Below, one piece after another: positions 1-7,285 of a stretch of 22,947 nt of DNA. The notes under the pieces are model-generated. The model made no database searches, was not told where the DNA came from, and saw only the letters and a program-made list of their open reading frames with translations. Position 1 is the first letter of the stretch. Each line of letters starts with the position of its first letter. A program made the position numbers and the translations under genes. This DNA is from a bacterium (GTDB lineage: Bacteria; Bacillota; Clostridia; Oscillospirales; Acutalibacteraceae): NCBI GenBank assembly GCA_020625635.1, contig JAHLBL010000006.1, positions 1 through 22,947 on the forward strand. The letters run 5' to 3'.

Positions 1-43
1 TCTGTATTTTTATTTCAGGTTTAATTTTACCTTTTCTGGACAT
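1..43 (-). CDS. N-terminal fragment of an unidentified gene, possibly a transposase
   Basis: Reading the minus strand from 43 down to the window edge gives an ATG followed by 13 further codons, MSRKGKIKPEIKIQ, with no stop. An AAGGGAG ribosome binding site lies at 51-57, about 7 bases before the ATG. A short basic start ending in 'EIKIQ' resembles the opening of helix-turn-helix transposase subunits of the IS3 type, but 14 residues are too few to assign a family. The ribosome binding site is one arm of an inverted repeat (48-57 with 97-106), so translation may be controlled by RNA folding. Start and strand are moderately supported; the function is a guess. Confidence 0.4.
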   Translation of the reverse strand, partial: MSRKGKIKPEIKIQ

Positions 44-47
44 AACA

Positions 48-106
48 ATGCTCCCTTCATAGTTAACAGTGATTTTTTATTTCACTGTCTTCCATAAAGG
101 GAGCAT
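48..106 (-). promoter_or_regulatory. Inverted repeat covering the ribosome binding site of the edge gene
   Basis: A perfect 10-base inverted repeat (ATGCTCCCTT at 48-57, AAGGGAGCAT at 97-106) encloses a second perfect 6-base one (CAGTGA 67-72, TCACTG 82-87). In a minus-strand transcript the arm at 48-57 is the ribosome binding site of the gene starting at 43, so the outer stem would hide it. There is no T-run at either side, so it is not a typical terminator. Whether it folds in vivo is inference. Confidence 0.5.
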
Positions 107-175
107 ATCAAATCTGACTCAGCGCCTGTGTTTTATGCGGTATCAACAGGAACTGAATTTGTTTTATAATTCCGA

Positions 176-204
176 TTGACAGCGCTCGGTTAATCGACTA
201 TAAT
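176..204 (+). promoter_or_regulatory. Consensus sigma-A promoter for the five-repeat protein
   Basis: TTGACA at 176-181 and TATAAT at 199-204 are both perfect and separated by 17 bases. The site lies 45 bases before the ATG at 250, leaving a short leader with AAGGAGG at 236-242. This predicts strong constitutive-type transcription. Confidence 0.85.
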
Positions 205-249
205 TGAGAATGTGAATAATCACAAATGGCTTTTTAAGGAGGTAATTCT

Positions 250-1851
250 ATGAAAAAAGGCATATTATTCAAAAAAACAACATCGGCGGCTCTCGCTGTG
301 CTCGTTGCTGTGAGCACGCTCTTTTCGTTCGGCATTTTGGCTGAGGCTAAGGCGAAGAGCTATGTAAAATCAATCAAGACCGCGAAGAGCAAGATCACTC
401 TCGACGAGGGCAAAAAGGTCAAGGTAAAGGTCACGGTCAAGGTAAAAGGCAAGGCGAGCAAAAAGTTCACCGTTAAGTCATCAAAGAAATCCGCAGCCAC
501 CGCTAAGGTTTCGGGTTCCAATGTTATAATCACCGCTAAAAAGGCGGGCAAGGCGACAATTACCGTTACGACCAAGGCGAAGAGCAGCAAGGGAAAAGCT
601 CTCAAAGCTAAGATAACCGTAAATGTAAAGAAAAAAATCGATTACAACAAAGAAATAACATATAAGGTAGGAAAGGACATCAAGGCGGGTATATACACCG
701 CCAAGCAGGTCGGCAATTACAAAGGCTTTTTCTCGATCTCCTCGGACGCTAAAGGCGAGAACAATTACGTTGTCGAGCTGTTTAAAGGTAAGCGCAACTT
801 CAAGGTGAACGACGGTGAGTACCTTACTGTAAGTGCCTGTACGATTTCTGAGGCAAAAAATCCCGACGCCAATAATAATTACTGCGTGGGAAGATACAGC
901 GTCGGAAAGGATATCCCGGGCGGCAAATATATCGCCTACACGTTTGAGTCGGAAATGGGAGTACTTAAAACGATGAAGGACAAAAACAAAGACAAAAACG
1001 ATTATAATAATATTATTGAGATGAAAACCTTCTACGGTCAGAACTATTTCAATATTGAGGACGGCGAATATTTACTTGTGTCGGGCTGCGAGCTCCGCGA
1101 TGTAAAGTTCAAGAAAAAGTCCGCTTATAAAGAGGGACAGGCAATAGGCGTAGGACAGTATCTTGTCGGCGACGATATTCCCGAGGGAGTTTACAACTTG
1201 ACCGCTGATGACGATACATCAGGTTTCTACTCGATATCCAAGGACGTTTTCAATGAATATGTTTACGTTAACGACAATTATAAGGGCAAGTACGATATCA
1301 AGGTTAACGAAGGCGAATACCTTTCACTCTCCAGATGCAGTGCGCGTCTGAGGGGGGATATGGCAGGAGAAAGTAAAACCTACTGCACAGGCGTATACAA
1401 GGTCGGAGAGGAAATCCCCGCAGGAAAGTACATAGCGTACAGCGTGTCTGGAACATTGAGCTTTTTCACAATTTCCACAGACGCCGATGCCTCTGAAAAA
1501 ATCGCGGAAGACAGATACTGTTCTCAGCACTATCTCGAGGTAAAGGACGGCGAATGGCTTACGCTGAGCCGCGCTGAAATGTGTAATGTAAAGGACAAGA
1601 AAAAGTTCGAGTACAAGGCGGGACAGAAGGTGAGCAACGGACAGTTCCTCGTAGGCGACGATATACCCGCGGGCGTGTACGTCCTCAGCCAAAACGAAGA
1701 TTCCAGAAGTGGAATGTGTTATATAACATCGGACGCAAACGCTCTGAATATCGTTGATGATATTATTTCCGTTAAGGGAGAGAGCACAATCAAGGTCAAG
1801 AACGGCGATTATCTTAACCTCTTAGAATGTGATGCGGTTCTAAAGAACTGA
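250..1851 (+). CDS. Secreted Big_2 protein with five 'VGxDIPxGxY' repeats
   Basis: A 533-residue exported protein. Residues 1-35 form a signal peptide (MKKG.. then a hydrophobic core, cleavage near AEA/KA). Residues about 37-128 are a very Lys-rich Big_2-like Ig-fold domain with the usual 'VSGSNVIITAKKAGKATITV' type ending. The rest is five copies of a 62-70 residue module at about 136-197, 212-280, 301-363, 380-445 and 464-527. Each copy opens with [Y/F]xVGxxIxxGxY, has aromatic/Ile-Ser strands, and closes with [D/E]G[E/D][Y/W]Lx[V/L]. The even copies (2, 4) share 'GKYIAY' and the odd copies 3 and 5 share 'GQ.LVGDDIP.GVY', which points to duplication of a two-module block. No LPXTG or transmembrane anchor is seen. 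ATG 250 has AAGGAGG at 236-242. The module's function is unknown to me; surface adhesion or ligand binding is only an inference. Confidence 0.88.
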   Translation: MKKGILFKKTTSAALAVLVAVSTLFSFGILAEAKAKSYVKSIKTAKSKITLDEGKKVKVKVTVKVKGKASKKFTVKSSKKSAATAKVSGSNVIITAKKAGKATITVTTKAKSSKGKALKAKITVNVKKKIDYNKEITYKVGKDIKAGIYTAKQVGNYKGFFSISSDAKGENNYVVELFKGKRNFKVNDGEYLTVSACTISEAKNPDANNNYCVGRYSVGKDIPGGKYIAYTFESEMGVLKTMKDKNKDKNDYNNIIEMKTFYGQNYFNIEDGEYLLVSGCELRDVKFKKKSAYKEGQAIGVGQYLVGDDIPEGVYNLTADDDTSGFYSISKDVFNEYVYVNDNYKGKYDIKVNEGEYLSLSRCSARLRGDMAGESKTYCTGVYKVGEEIPAGKYIAYSVSGTLSFFTISTDADASEKIAEDRYCSQHYLEVKDGEWLTLSRAEMCNVKDKKKFEYKAGQKVSNGQFLVGDDIPAGVYVLSQNEDSRSGMCYITSDANALNIVDDIISVKGESTIKVKNGDYLNLLECDAVLKN

Positions 1852-1886
1852 CAGTAATTGTATTAAAATTTAATAAGTACTTACTT

Positions 1887-1924
1887 AAAAACGAGGTCGG
1901 CTCAGGTGTCGACCTCGTTTTATT
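1887..1924. terminator. Bidirectional rho-independent terminator
   Basis: The stem ACGAGGTCG (1891-1899) / CGACCTCGT (1910-1918), with a 10-base loop, is flanked by A5 on the left and T-rich sequence on the right. It sits between convergent genes and can stop transcription from both sides. Confidence 0.85.
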
Positions 1925-1941
1925 TAATTTCGAAAAAAGAA

Positions 1942-3375
1942 TTAATCATCAATAAAGCTTTCTTCAACGGCGCGTTTCAGCTCCCAGAGGTGAAGCGAGG
2001 CGTCGCCCTCGATTATTATTCTGTCCTCTCCGTCAGTGGGAAAGACGCGCGAGGAAAATACGGCGTCGCCGTCGTTTACGAATATTTCTATTGAGCTGCG
2101 GTCGATGAAGAAACGCATATGGAATAAGCCCTTCGGCAGATGGCGTGTCCGCTCTTCTCCCCATCCTGTGTTGAAGCGCTTGCTCATACCCGAGCGGTCT
2201 ACGGTGATCTCCTTTGTGCTATCGTTGTAGGTTACCGTAAGTCCGCCTGTGCCGTCGGATTTCGCGAACAGCCTCATCGTAAGGTCTCCGCCTCGGCTGA
2301 TAAGCTCGACCTCGCATACGCGCGGAAGAACGTCAGTCGTTTCCAAATCTATCTTCCTGCCGCGCAGCTCGCGGAGTCCGTCGAGTGGCTGCTGGATCAG
2401 GCGGCGGTCTCTCACTCTCAGCTCGCGCGGAAGAGTGAGACATCCCGACCAGTCCTCCTCGTCGGTGGGGTAGGAGGCGTCGGGCAAGCCCATCCACGCG
2501 ATAAGCGTAGCCTTGTTTTTGTCGTCGGGGTTGGCGGCGCACTCGGCGGCGTAGGAGTCAAACCCGAAGTCGAGCACATGGAAGCTCGTGTTGTCGGGCG
2601 TGAATGTAAGGCTCTCCCAATCCATATGACCTAAAAGATAACCGCTGTGGTGTATGCTGTCGCCGCGTCCCTGAATCAAAAGGTGCTGCGGACAGAAAAT
2701 CAGTACATCATACCCGCTTATCGTTTCGATTGACGGACACTCCCACATATCGCCGAAGTCCTCAAACCCCGGAACTTTAAGCTGTCCCGCAAAGCTCCAG
2801 CCTTCGGTCGGGGAATCTGATTTATAAATTATGCAGCAGCCTTTTTTGTCCTTTGTCTGTGCTCCGAGGATGATGTAATACTTGCCGTCCTGCTTGTTGT
2901 GAATGATTTTAGGATCGCGCTGATGCTCGGTGTAGTCGTCGTTCGGACCGAACAGGGGAGGGAGCTTATGCGCGACCTTCTTTTCCCTGAGATCAGCTAT
3001 GCAGGTGTACGGCTTGCGCACCCAGTTCTCGTCGCGGTGATTGCCAGTATAGTAGAGATACAGGTGCTCCTCGGTCGGCAGAGCGGAGCCCGAATACGCG
3101 CCCTTGTTATCGTATAAGGTGTCGGGGCGTATGCAAACGCCCTTGTTCTGCCACGTCACCAAATCTGTGGAAACGGTATGGTACCAGTATTTAAGACCGT
3201 GTACCGCTCCCCACGGGCACCACTGATAGAACAGATGCCACACTCCGTCGTGGAACACAAAACCGTTGGGATCATTGAGCAGTCCCGTTACGCTCTGGAT
3301 ATGGTAGTGCTGGCGGTAGTCCGATTTTATAATTCGCTCGTGAAGCGGACGGATTTCTTCCGCGTCCTTCAGCAC
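1942..3375 (-). CDS. Cytosolic GH32 beta-fructosidase (sucrose / sucrose-6-phosphate hydrolase)
   Basis: A 477-residue glycoside hydrolase family 32 enzyme that hydrolyses beta-fructosidic bonds of sucrose, sucrose-6-phosphate or short fructans. The three catalytic motifs are intact: NDPNG at 34-38 with nucleophile D35, RDPK at 153-156 with transition-state Asp D154, and ECP at 212-214 with acid/base E212. Further family marks are YSGSA (94-98) and WSGCLTLPREL in the middle; the C-terminal third is the family's beta-sandwich. No signal peptide, so it acts inside the cell. The length is normal for SacA/ScrB-type enzymes. The only in-frame start near the expected N-terminus is GTG at 3375; a TGA lies three codons upstream and no good ribosome binding site precedes it. 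An out-of-frame ATG lies just upstream, so a start-proximal frameshift is possible. No sugar transporter or regulator gene adjoins it. Confidence 0.88.
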   Translation of the reverse strand: MLKDAEEIRPLHERIIKSDYRQHYHIQSVTGLLNDPNGFVFHDGVWHLFYQWCPWGAVHGLKYWYHTVSTDLVTWQNKGVCIRPDTLYDNKGAYSGSALPTEEHLYLYYTGNHRDENWVRKPYTCIADLREKKVAHKLPPLFGPNDDYTEHQRDPKIIHNKQDGKYYIILGAQTKDKKGCCIIYKSDSPTEGWSFAGQLKVPGFEDFGDMWECPSIETISGYDVLIFCPQHLLIQGRGDSIHHSGYLLGHMDWESLTFTPDNTSFHVLDFGFDSYAAECAANPDDKNKATLIAWMGLPDASYPTDEEDWSGCLTLPRELRVRDRRLIQQPLDGLRELRGRKIDLETTDVLPRVCEVELISRGGDLTMRLFAKSDGTGGLTVTYNDSTKEITVDRSGMSKRFNTGWGEERTRHLPKGLFHMRFFIDRSSIEIFVNDGDAVFSSRVFPTDGEDRIIIEGDASLHLWELKRAVEESFIDD

Positions 3376-3433
3376 ACAGTATCATATTTTCAGTTTGTTT
3401 TCTGTTTTAGTTCATAAAACCATCAAAAAACCC

Positions 3434-3458
3434 CTGTATTATGTACTTGTAAATACAG
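3434..3458. repeat. Short inverted repeat in the divergent intergenic region
   Basis: CTGTATT (3434-3440) and AATACAG (3452-3458) are perfect 7-base inverted arms 11 bases apart. The element lies between the divergent GH32 and Cthe_2159-type genes, where an operator would be expected. I recognise no repressor consensus; a chance AT-rich dyad is possible. Confidence 0.35.
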
Positions 3459-3499
3459 AAGCTTTTCTGATTAACCGAAAACGATTGGAGGTAAACTCA

Positions 3500-6400
3500 A
3501 TGAAAACGAAAAAAATATTCAGCGTATTGTTGTCGGTGCTTATGCTGTTGTCGGTGTTTCCGCTGACGGCGAGCGCCTACTCTTACGAACAGGCGACGCT
3601 CACATTCACGGACAGCGGCGTCAGCGAGACCGTCTCATGCAGCGGATACACAATCAGCGGCACAACTCTTACGATTACCGAGGCAGGCACATACAGAATC
3701 ACGGGCTCGTGTGCCGAGGGAAATATCGTCGTCGGAAAAGGTCTGACTGGCGTTACGCTTGTGCTCGACAGTCTCAGCCTCACCTCGTCCGAAACGGCTC
3801 CGATCGTCGTGAAAAAGACCTCGTCGGTTTTAATCAAGCTCGTGGGGGAGAGTACCCTCACAAACAGCGAGGACTCCGCTAAAGAGACGACCGACCCCGA
3901 CAACTTCGAGGGTGCGGCTGTAAAGGTTAAGTCGGGTTCATCTCTCACGATATTCGGCGATGGCACGCTCAACGCGCTTGGAAACGCGAAGAACGCGATC
4001 AAGGGCGCGGCAGAGACTTCGCTGACGGTCGACGGCGGCACAATCAAGGCGGAAGCCGTAAATAACGGCATAGCCTTTGACGGCAGCATAGTTATCAACG
4101 CGGGAACCTTTGACGTTGTATCGGGCAACGACGCTATAAAGTCCCAGCCCGATGAGGGCGATACAGCCTCCGCGGGAACAGTTACAATAAACGGCGGCAC
4201 ATTCAATATAGATTCTCAGGGCGACGGAATAGTTGCCGCAGAAAAGTTCACTATAAACAACGGTGATTTTACAATCAAAACGCTTGACGGCAGTAAAAGC
4301 TCCTCGTTCAACAAGAACACAATGAGCTGCAAAGGGCTTAAATCCTCGAGCAACAACGTCGCCGACGCGGATAATCCCACTACCGAAATCAATATTTCGG
4401 GCGGAACCTTCAGCCTTGACACAGCCGACGACGCGATCCACTCTGACGGCTATGTGACAATCACAGGCGGAACGTTCGATATTAATACAGGCGACGACGG
4501 CGTTCACGCCGACGCGACGCTCACTCTCGGCACAGAGAACGGTTATGAGCGCGATCCCGAAATCACAATCAACTCGAGCTACGAGGGACTTGAGGGCGCT
4601 GTAATCAACGCCTATTCGGGCAAGTATTATATAATCGCCTCCGATGACGGCGTCAACGCCGCGGGCGGCAGCTCGAACGGAACCGATAACGGACAGGCTC
4701 AGGATCCGTTCAGACCCGGCGGAAACCGTCCGGGACAGGGCGGCTTTAATCCCGGAGGCTTCAACCCGGGAGGTCAGAATACCTCGGGCGACTATTCTAT
4801 CAACATCTACGGCGGCAGCTTCTACGTTGACTGTCAGGGCGACGGTCTCGACTCCAACGGAGCGCTCAACCTTCTCGGCGGCGATATCACCGTGCTTTCC
4901 ATGCGCGGCGGCGGAGATAATTCCCCTCTCGACGCCGACGGAACGATCACGATCAACGGCGCTTCGGTATTCGCGGCGGGCTCGCGCGGAATGGGCGTGA
5001 ATCTCTCGGCTGCGAGCCCGAAGGCTTACACGAGCACAAGCTCCTACAGCGCAGGCACAGTTATCAATATTGTCAGCTCGGGCAAAACTCTCCGCAGCGA
5101 GAAGCTCGTCAGGAATATCAGCTATCTGCTCTATACCGAGCCGAATCTCGGCAGCTGCTCTGTTTCCACAGCCTCGAACGTCGAAAAATGCAGCTCCAAC
5201 GCCTTCGCGCACAGCTGGGACAACGGAACAGTTGTCAAGGCGGCTTCCGAATCCGAAGCGGGCTCGATCAAATACACCTGCTCGGACTGCGGCGCGGTTG
5301 AGTACAAGACGATCGCAAAGTCCGCGGCAGTAACATCTTACACCGAGGACGCGACGGAGTATTCCGAAACCACCGCGAGTGAAACCACCGAAAGCGATGT
5401 GTCTCAGGATGCGTATACTGCTTCGTTTGTTACGGATTCAGGCGCGACTGTGAACATTTATTATAAACAGGACTACACGACCCCGAACGAAACGAACGTC
5501 ATGGCGGCGTCGGCTCGTTCAAGCTCGACGGGCGAGGTCGACGTTTCTGGAGACGGACAGGTCAACTTCGCTGTCGTATTGGCGGACGGCTGCGAGATCG
5601 ACAGCGTTACCGCAGACGGCAATTACAAGAACCTGAAGAATCTCGGAAACAATATCTACCGCCTGACTAAAATTACGGGAGACGTCACGGTAACAATTAC
5701 CACAAAGGCTTCGGAAACCACCTCCACAGAGACCGTTACGGAGACAGAGCCTGCCACGGACGCTTCTGAGACCGAGACCGTTACGGAAACAGAGACCGAA
5801 ACATTAACCGAAACAGTTACATCTACTGACTCCTCCGAGACAGAAACCATAACGGAAACAGAAACCGTAACAGAAACAGTCACCTCTACAGACGCTTCCG
5901 AAACGGAAACCACGACGGAAACCTCCGAAACAGTCACCGAAGCAGAGCAAACAGCATCGGAGACCGAATCTGCCGCAGCTACAGAAGCGGCAACCGAGGC
6001 GACGACCTCGGGAGTAGGCTCGGGCAGCGATTACAAGACAGCCGACAGCATTATCACCAAGAGCAAAACCGAAGAACCCGCGGGCGCGGAGTTTTCACTG
6101 CTCAAGGCGAGAGCGACCAAGATTACAAAGAACACGGTAACTCTGAAGTGGAACAAGGTCAGCAGAGCCGTTAAATATGTGATTTACGCCAACAAGTGCG
6201 GCACGTCAAATAAATTCAAGAAGCTTACGACCGTCTCAGGCTCCAAAACCTCCTACAAGGTCACCAAGGCGGCTGGAAAGAAGCTTAAAAAAGGCACGTA
6301 TTACAAGTTCATTATAGTGGCGGTCGATAAGAACGGAAAGGTTATTTCCACCGCAAAGACGATCCACGTCACGACAAAGGGCGGAAAAAACGGCAACTAC

Positions 6401-6661
6401 AAGGGCGTCACAACAGCCGCGAAGAACGACAAGGTGAGCCTGAAAAAGGGCGCGACCTTTAAGCTGAAGGCAAAGGCTGTGGCGCAGAGCGCTAAGCTGA
6501 CAGTAAAGCAGCACCGCTCGCTCAGATACGAGTCCTCAAACAAGAAAATCGCCACCGTTAACTCAAAGGGCAAGATTACCGCCAAAAAGAAAGGCACGTG
6601 CTACATCTACGTCTACGCCCAGAGCGGAGCGTTCAAAAAGATAAAAGTAACAGTATCATAA
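3500..6661 (+). CDS. Large secreted Cthe_2159-type beta-helix carbohydrate-binding protein
   Basis: A 1053-residue exported protein from ATG 3500 (GGAGG at 3487-3491; an upstream in-frame ATG at 3395 lacks a ribosome binding site and would spoil the signal peptide). Residues 1-26 are a signal peptide ending ASA. Residues about 30-560 are repeated 'I..G.F.I....DGI' beta-helix rungs typical of the Cthe_2159 (former DUF4353) family, whose characterised member binds cellulose and pectin-like polymers. A Gly/Pro-rich loop (about 397-430) interrupts the helix. Next come a short CxxC segment (CSDCG, about 593-597), a beta-rich domain (about 645-737), a Thr/Glu linker with three tandem 21-23-residue units (about 738-833), an Fn3-like domain (about 862-963) and a basic Big_2-like C-terminal domain (about 970-1052). 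No sortase motif or dockerin is visible. Probable role: cell-surface binding of plant polysaccharide; the ligand is not predictable from sequence. Confidence 0.85.
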   Translation: MKTKKIFSVLLSVLMLLSVFPLTASAYSYEQATLTFTDSGVSETVSCSGYTISGTTLTITEAGTYRITGSCAEGNIVVGKGLTGVTLVLDSLSLTSSETAPIVVKKTSSVLIKLVGESTLTNSEDSAKETTDPDNFEGAAVKVKSGSSLTIFGDGTLNALGNAKNAIKGAAETSLTVDGGTIKAEAVNNGIAFDGSIVINAGTFDVVSGNDAIKSQPDEGDTASAGTVTINGGTFNIDSQGDGIVAAEKFTINNGDFTIKTLDGSKSSSFNKNTMSCKGLKSSSNNVADADNPTTEINISGGTFSLDTADDAIHSDGYVTITGGTFDINTGDDGVHADATLTLGTENGYERDPEITINSSYEGLEGAVINAYSGKYYIIASDDGVNAAGGSSNGTDNGQAQDPFRPGGNRPGQGGFNPGGFNPGGQNTSGDYSINIYGGSFYVDCQGDGLDSNGALNLLGGDITVLSMRGGGDNSPLDADGTITINGASVFAAGSRGMGVNLSAASPKAYTSTSSYSAGTVINIVSSGKTLRSEKLVRNISYLLYTEPNLGSCSVSTASNVEKCSSNAFAHSWDNGTVVKAASESEAGSIKYTCSDCGAVEYKTIAKSAAVTSYTEDATEYSETTASETTESDVSQDAYTASFVTDSGATVNIYYKQDYTTPNETNVMAASARSSSTGEVDVSGDGQVNFAVVLADGCEIDSVTADGNYKNLKNLGNNIYRLTKITGDVTVTITTKASETTSTETVTETEPATDASETETVTETETETLTETVTSTDSSETETITETETVTETVTSTDASETETTTETSETVTEAEQTASETESAAATEAATEATTSGVGSGSDYKTADSIITKSKTEEPAGAEFSLLKARATKITKNTVTLKWNKVSRAVKYVIYANKCGTSNKFKKLTTVSGSKTSYKVTKAAGKKLKKGTYYKFIIVAVDKNGKVISTAKTIHVTTKGGKNGNYKGVTTAAKNDKVSLKKGATFKLKAKAVAQSAKLTVKQHRSLRYESSNKKIATVNSKGKITAKKKGTCYIYVYAQSGAFKKIKVTVS
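5759..5953 (+). repeat. Thr/Glu-coding imperfect tandem repeat
   Basis: Three consecutive in-frame units start at 5759 (23 codons), 5828 (21 codons) and 5891, each beginning D-[A/S]-S-E-T-E-T and continuing as TE dipeptides; the first two end in TVTST. They form the acidic linker of the surrounding surface protein. Degenerate repeats of this kind change length easily by recombination or slippage. Confidence 0.8.
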
Positions 6662-6688
6662 TCCGAAATTGCATATTTCTCCAAACAG

Positions 6689-6720
6689 GGGGCGGCTCAG
6701 AACGAGCCGCTCCTTTGTTG
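6689..6720 (+). terminator. Probable terminator after the Cthe_2159-type gene
   Basis: A stem GCGGCTC (6692-6698) / GAGCCGC (6704-6710) with a 5-base loop, extendable at its base, is followed by a T-rich but interrupted tail. It begins about 30 bases after the stop codon. Confidence 0.65.
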
Positions 6721-6796
6721 TCTGTACGTGTTTAACTAAGGGTGAACGTGACTGTACAATCTGCATAAAACAGTCTCTCTGTCTTTGTGCAAGATT

Positions 6797-6829
6797 TTGA
6801 ATGAACCGTTGTATAAAATATGGTACAAT
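6797..6829 (+). promoter_or_regulatory. Candidate extended -10 promoter for the split esterase gene
   Basis: TGGTACAAT at 6821-6829 fits an extended -10 (TGn + TACAAT). The best -35 candidate, TTGAAT at 6797-6802, is too far away (21 bases), so activity would rest on the extended -10. A perfect 8-base hairpin GATTTTTC/GAAAAATC (6855-6877) lies in the predicted leader, upstream of GGAGG at 6909-6913. Confidence 0.35.
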
Positions 6830-6918
6830 ATCAGCGGATAGATTCAGGAGAGAGGATTTTTCTTTTTTAGAAAAATCGGGTCTGTGTAGGTAAGAAAAAT
6901 TTTTAAACGGAGGAACAA

Positions 6919-7185
6919 ATGAAAAATCTAAAAAAGCTTATCAGCGTAGTTTTATGCGCTGCACTCTGCGTGTCGGTGTTCGCTGTCGGCGCGCAGGCAA
7001 AGACGAAGAAAGCGGCGAAGTACGTAAAGTCAATCAGCGTGAAGTCAAAGGCGAAAATCACAATCCCCGCGGGCAGTAAAACCCTCACAAAGTCCTACAC
7101 CGTTACGGTTAAGGTGAAGGGCAAGGCTTCAAAGAAATTTACAGCCGTTTCGTCAAAAAAAGTCCGTAGCCTCGGTAAAGGTTAG
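6919..7185 (+). pseudogene. 5' part of a frameshifted Big_2 / esterase gene
   Basis: An 88-codon open frame with GGAGG at 6909-6913. Residues 1-27 are a signal peptide (cleavage near AQA/KT) and the rest is the first half of a Lys-rich Big_2 domain very like that of the five-repeat protein. The frame runs to 'SSKK' and then meets an A7 tract (7155-7161), after which it reads a wrong frame to TAG at 7183. In the next frame the Big_2 domain continues without loss (SVASVKVSGSKINVTAKKAG) and leads into the esterase. One A fewer would give a single intact gene from 6919 to 8503. This is a recent mutation, a sequencing or assembly error in a homopolymer, or a phase-variable tract; sequence alone cannot tell. 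Confidence 0.8.
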
Positions 7186-7285
7186 CGGCAGTAAAATCAA
7201 TGTCACCGCCAAAAAGGCGGGAACCGCGAAAATCAAGGTCACTTCAAAGGCTAAGAACAGCAAGGGCAAAAAGCTCAGCAAGACT

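Noticed and set aside
3938..5212. Long open frame on the minus strand inside the Cthe_2159-type gene
   Set aside because: It lies opposite a well-supported domain protein, has no ribosome binding site and gives a low-complexity Ala/Arg/Val translation typical of antisense shadows.
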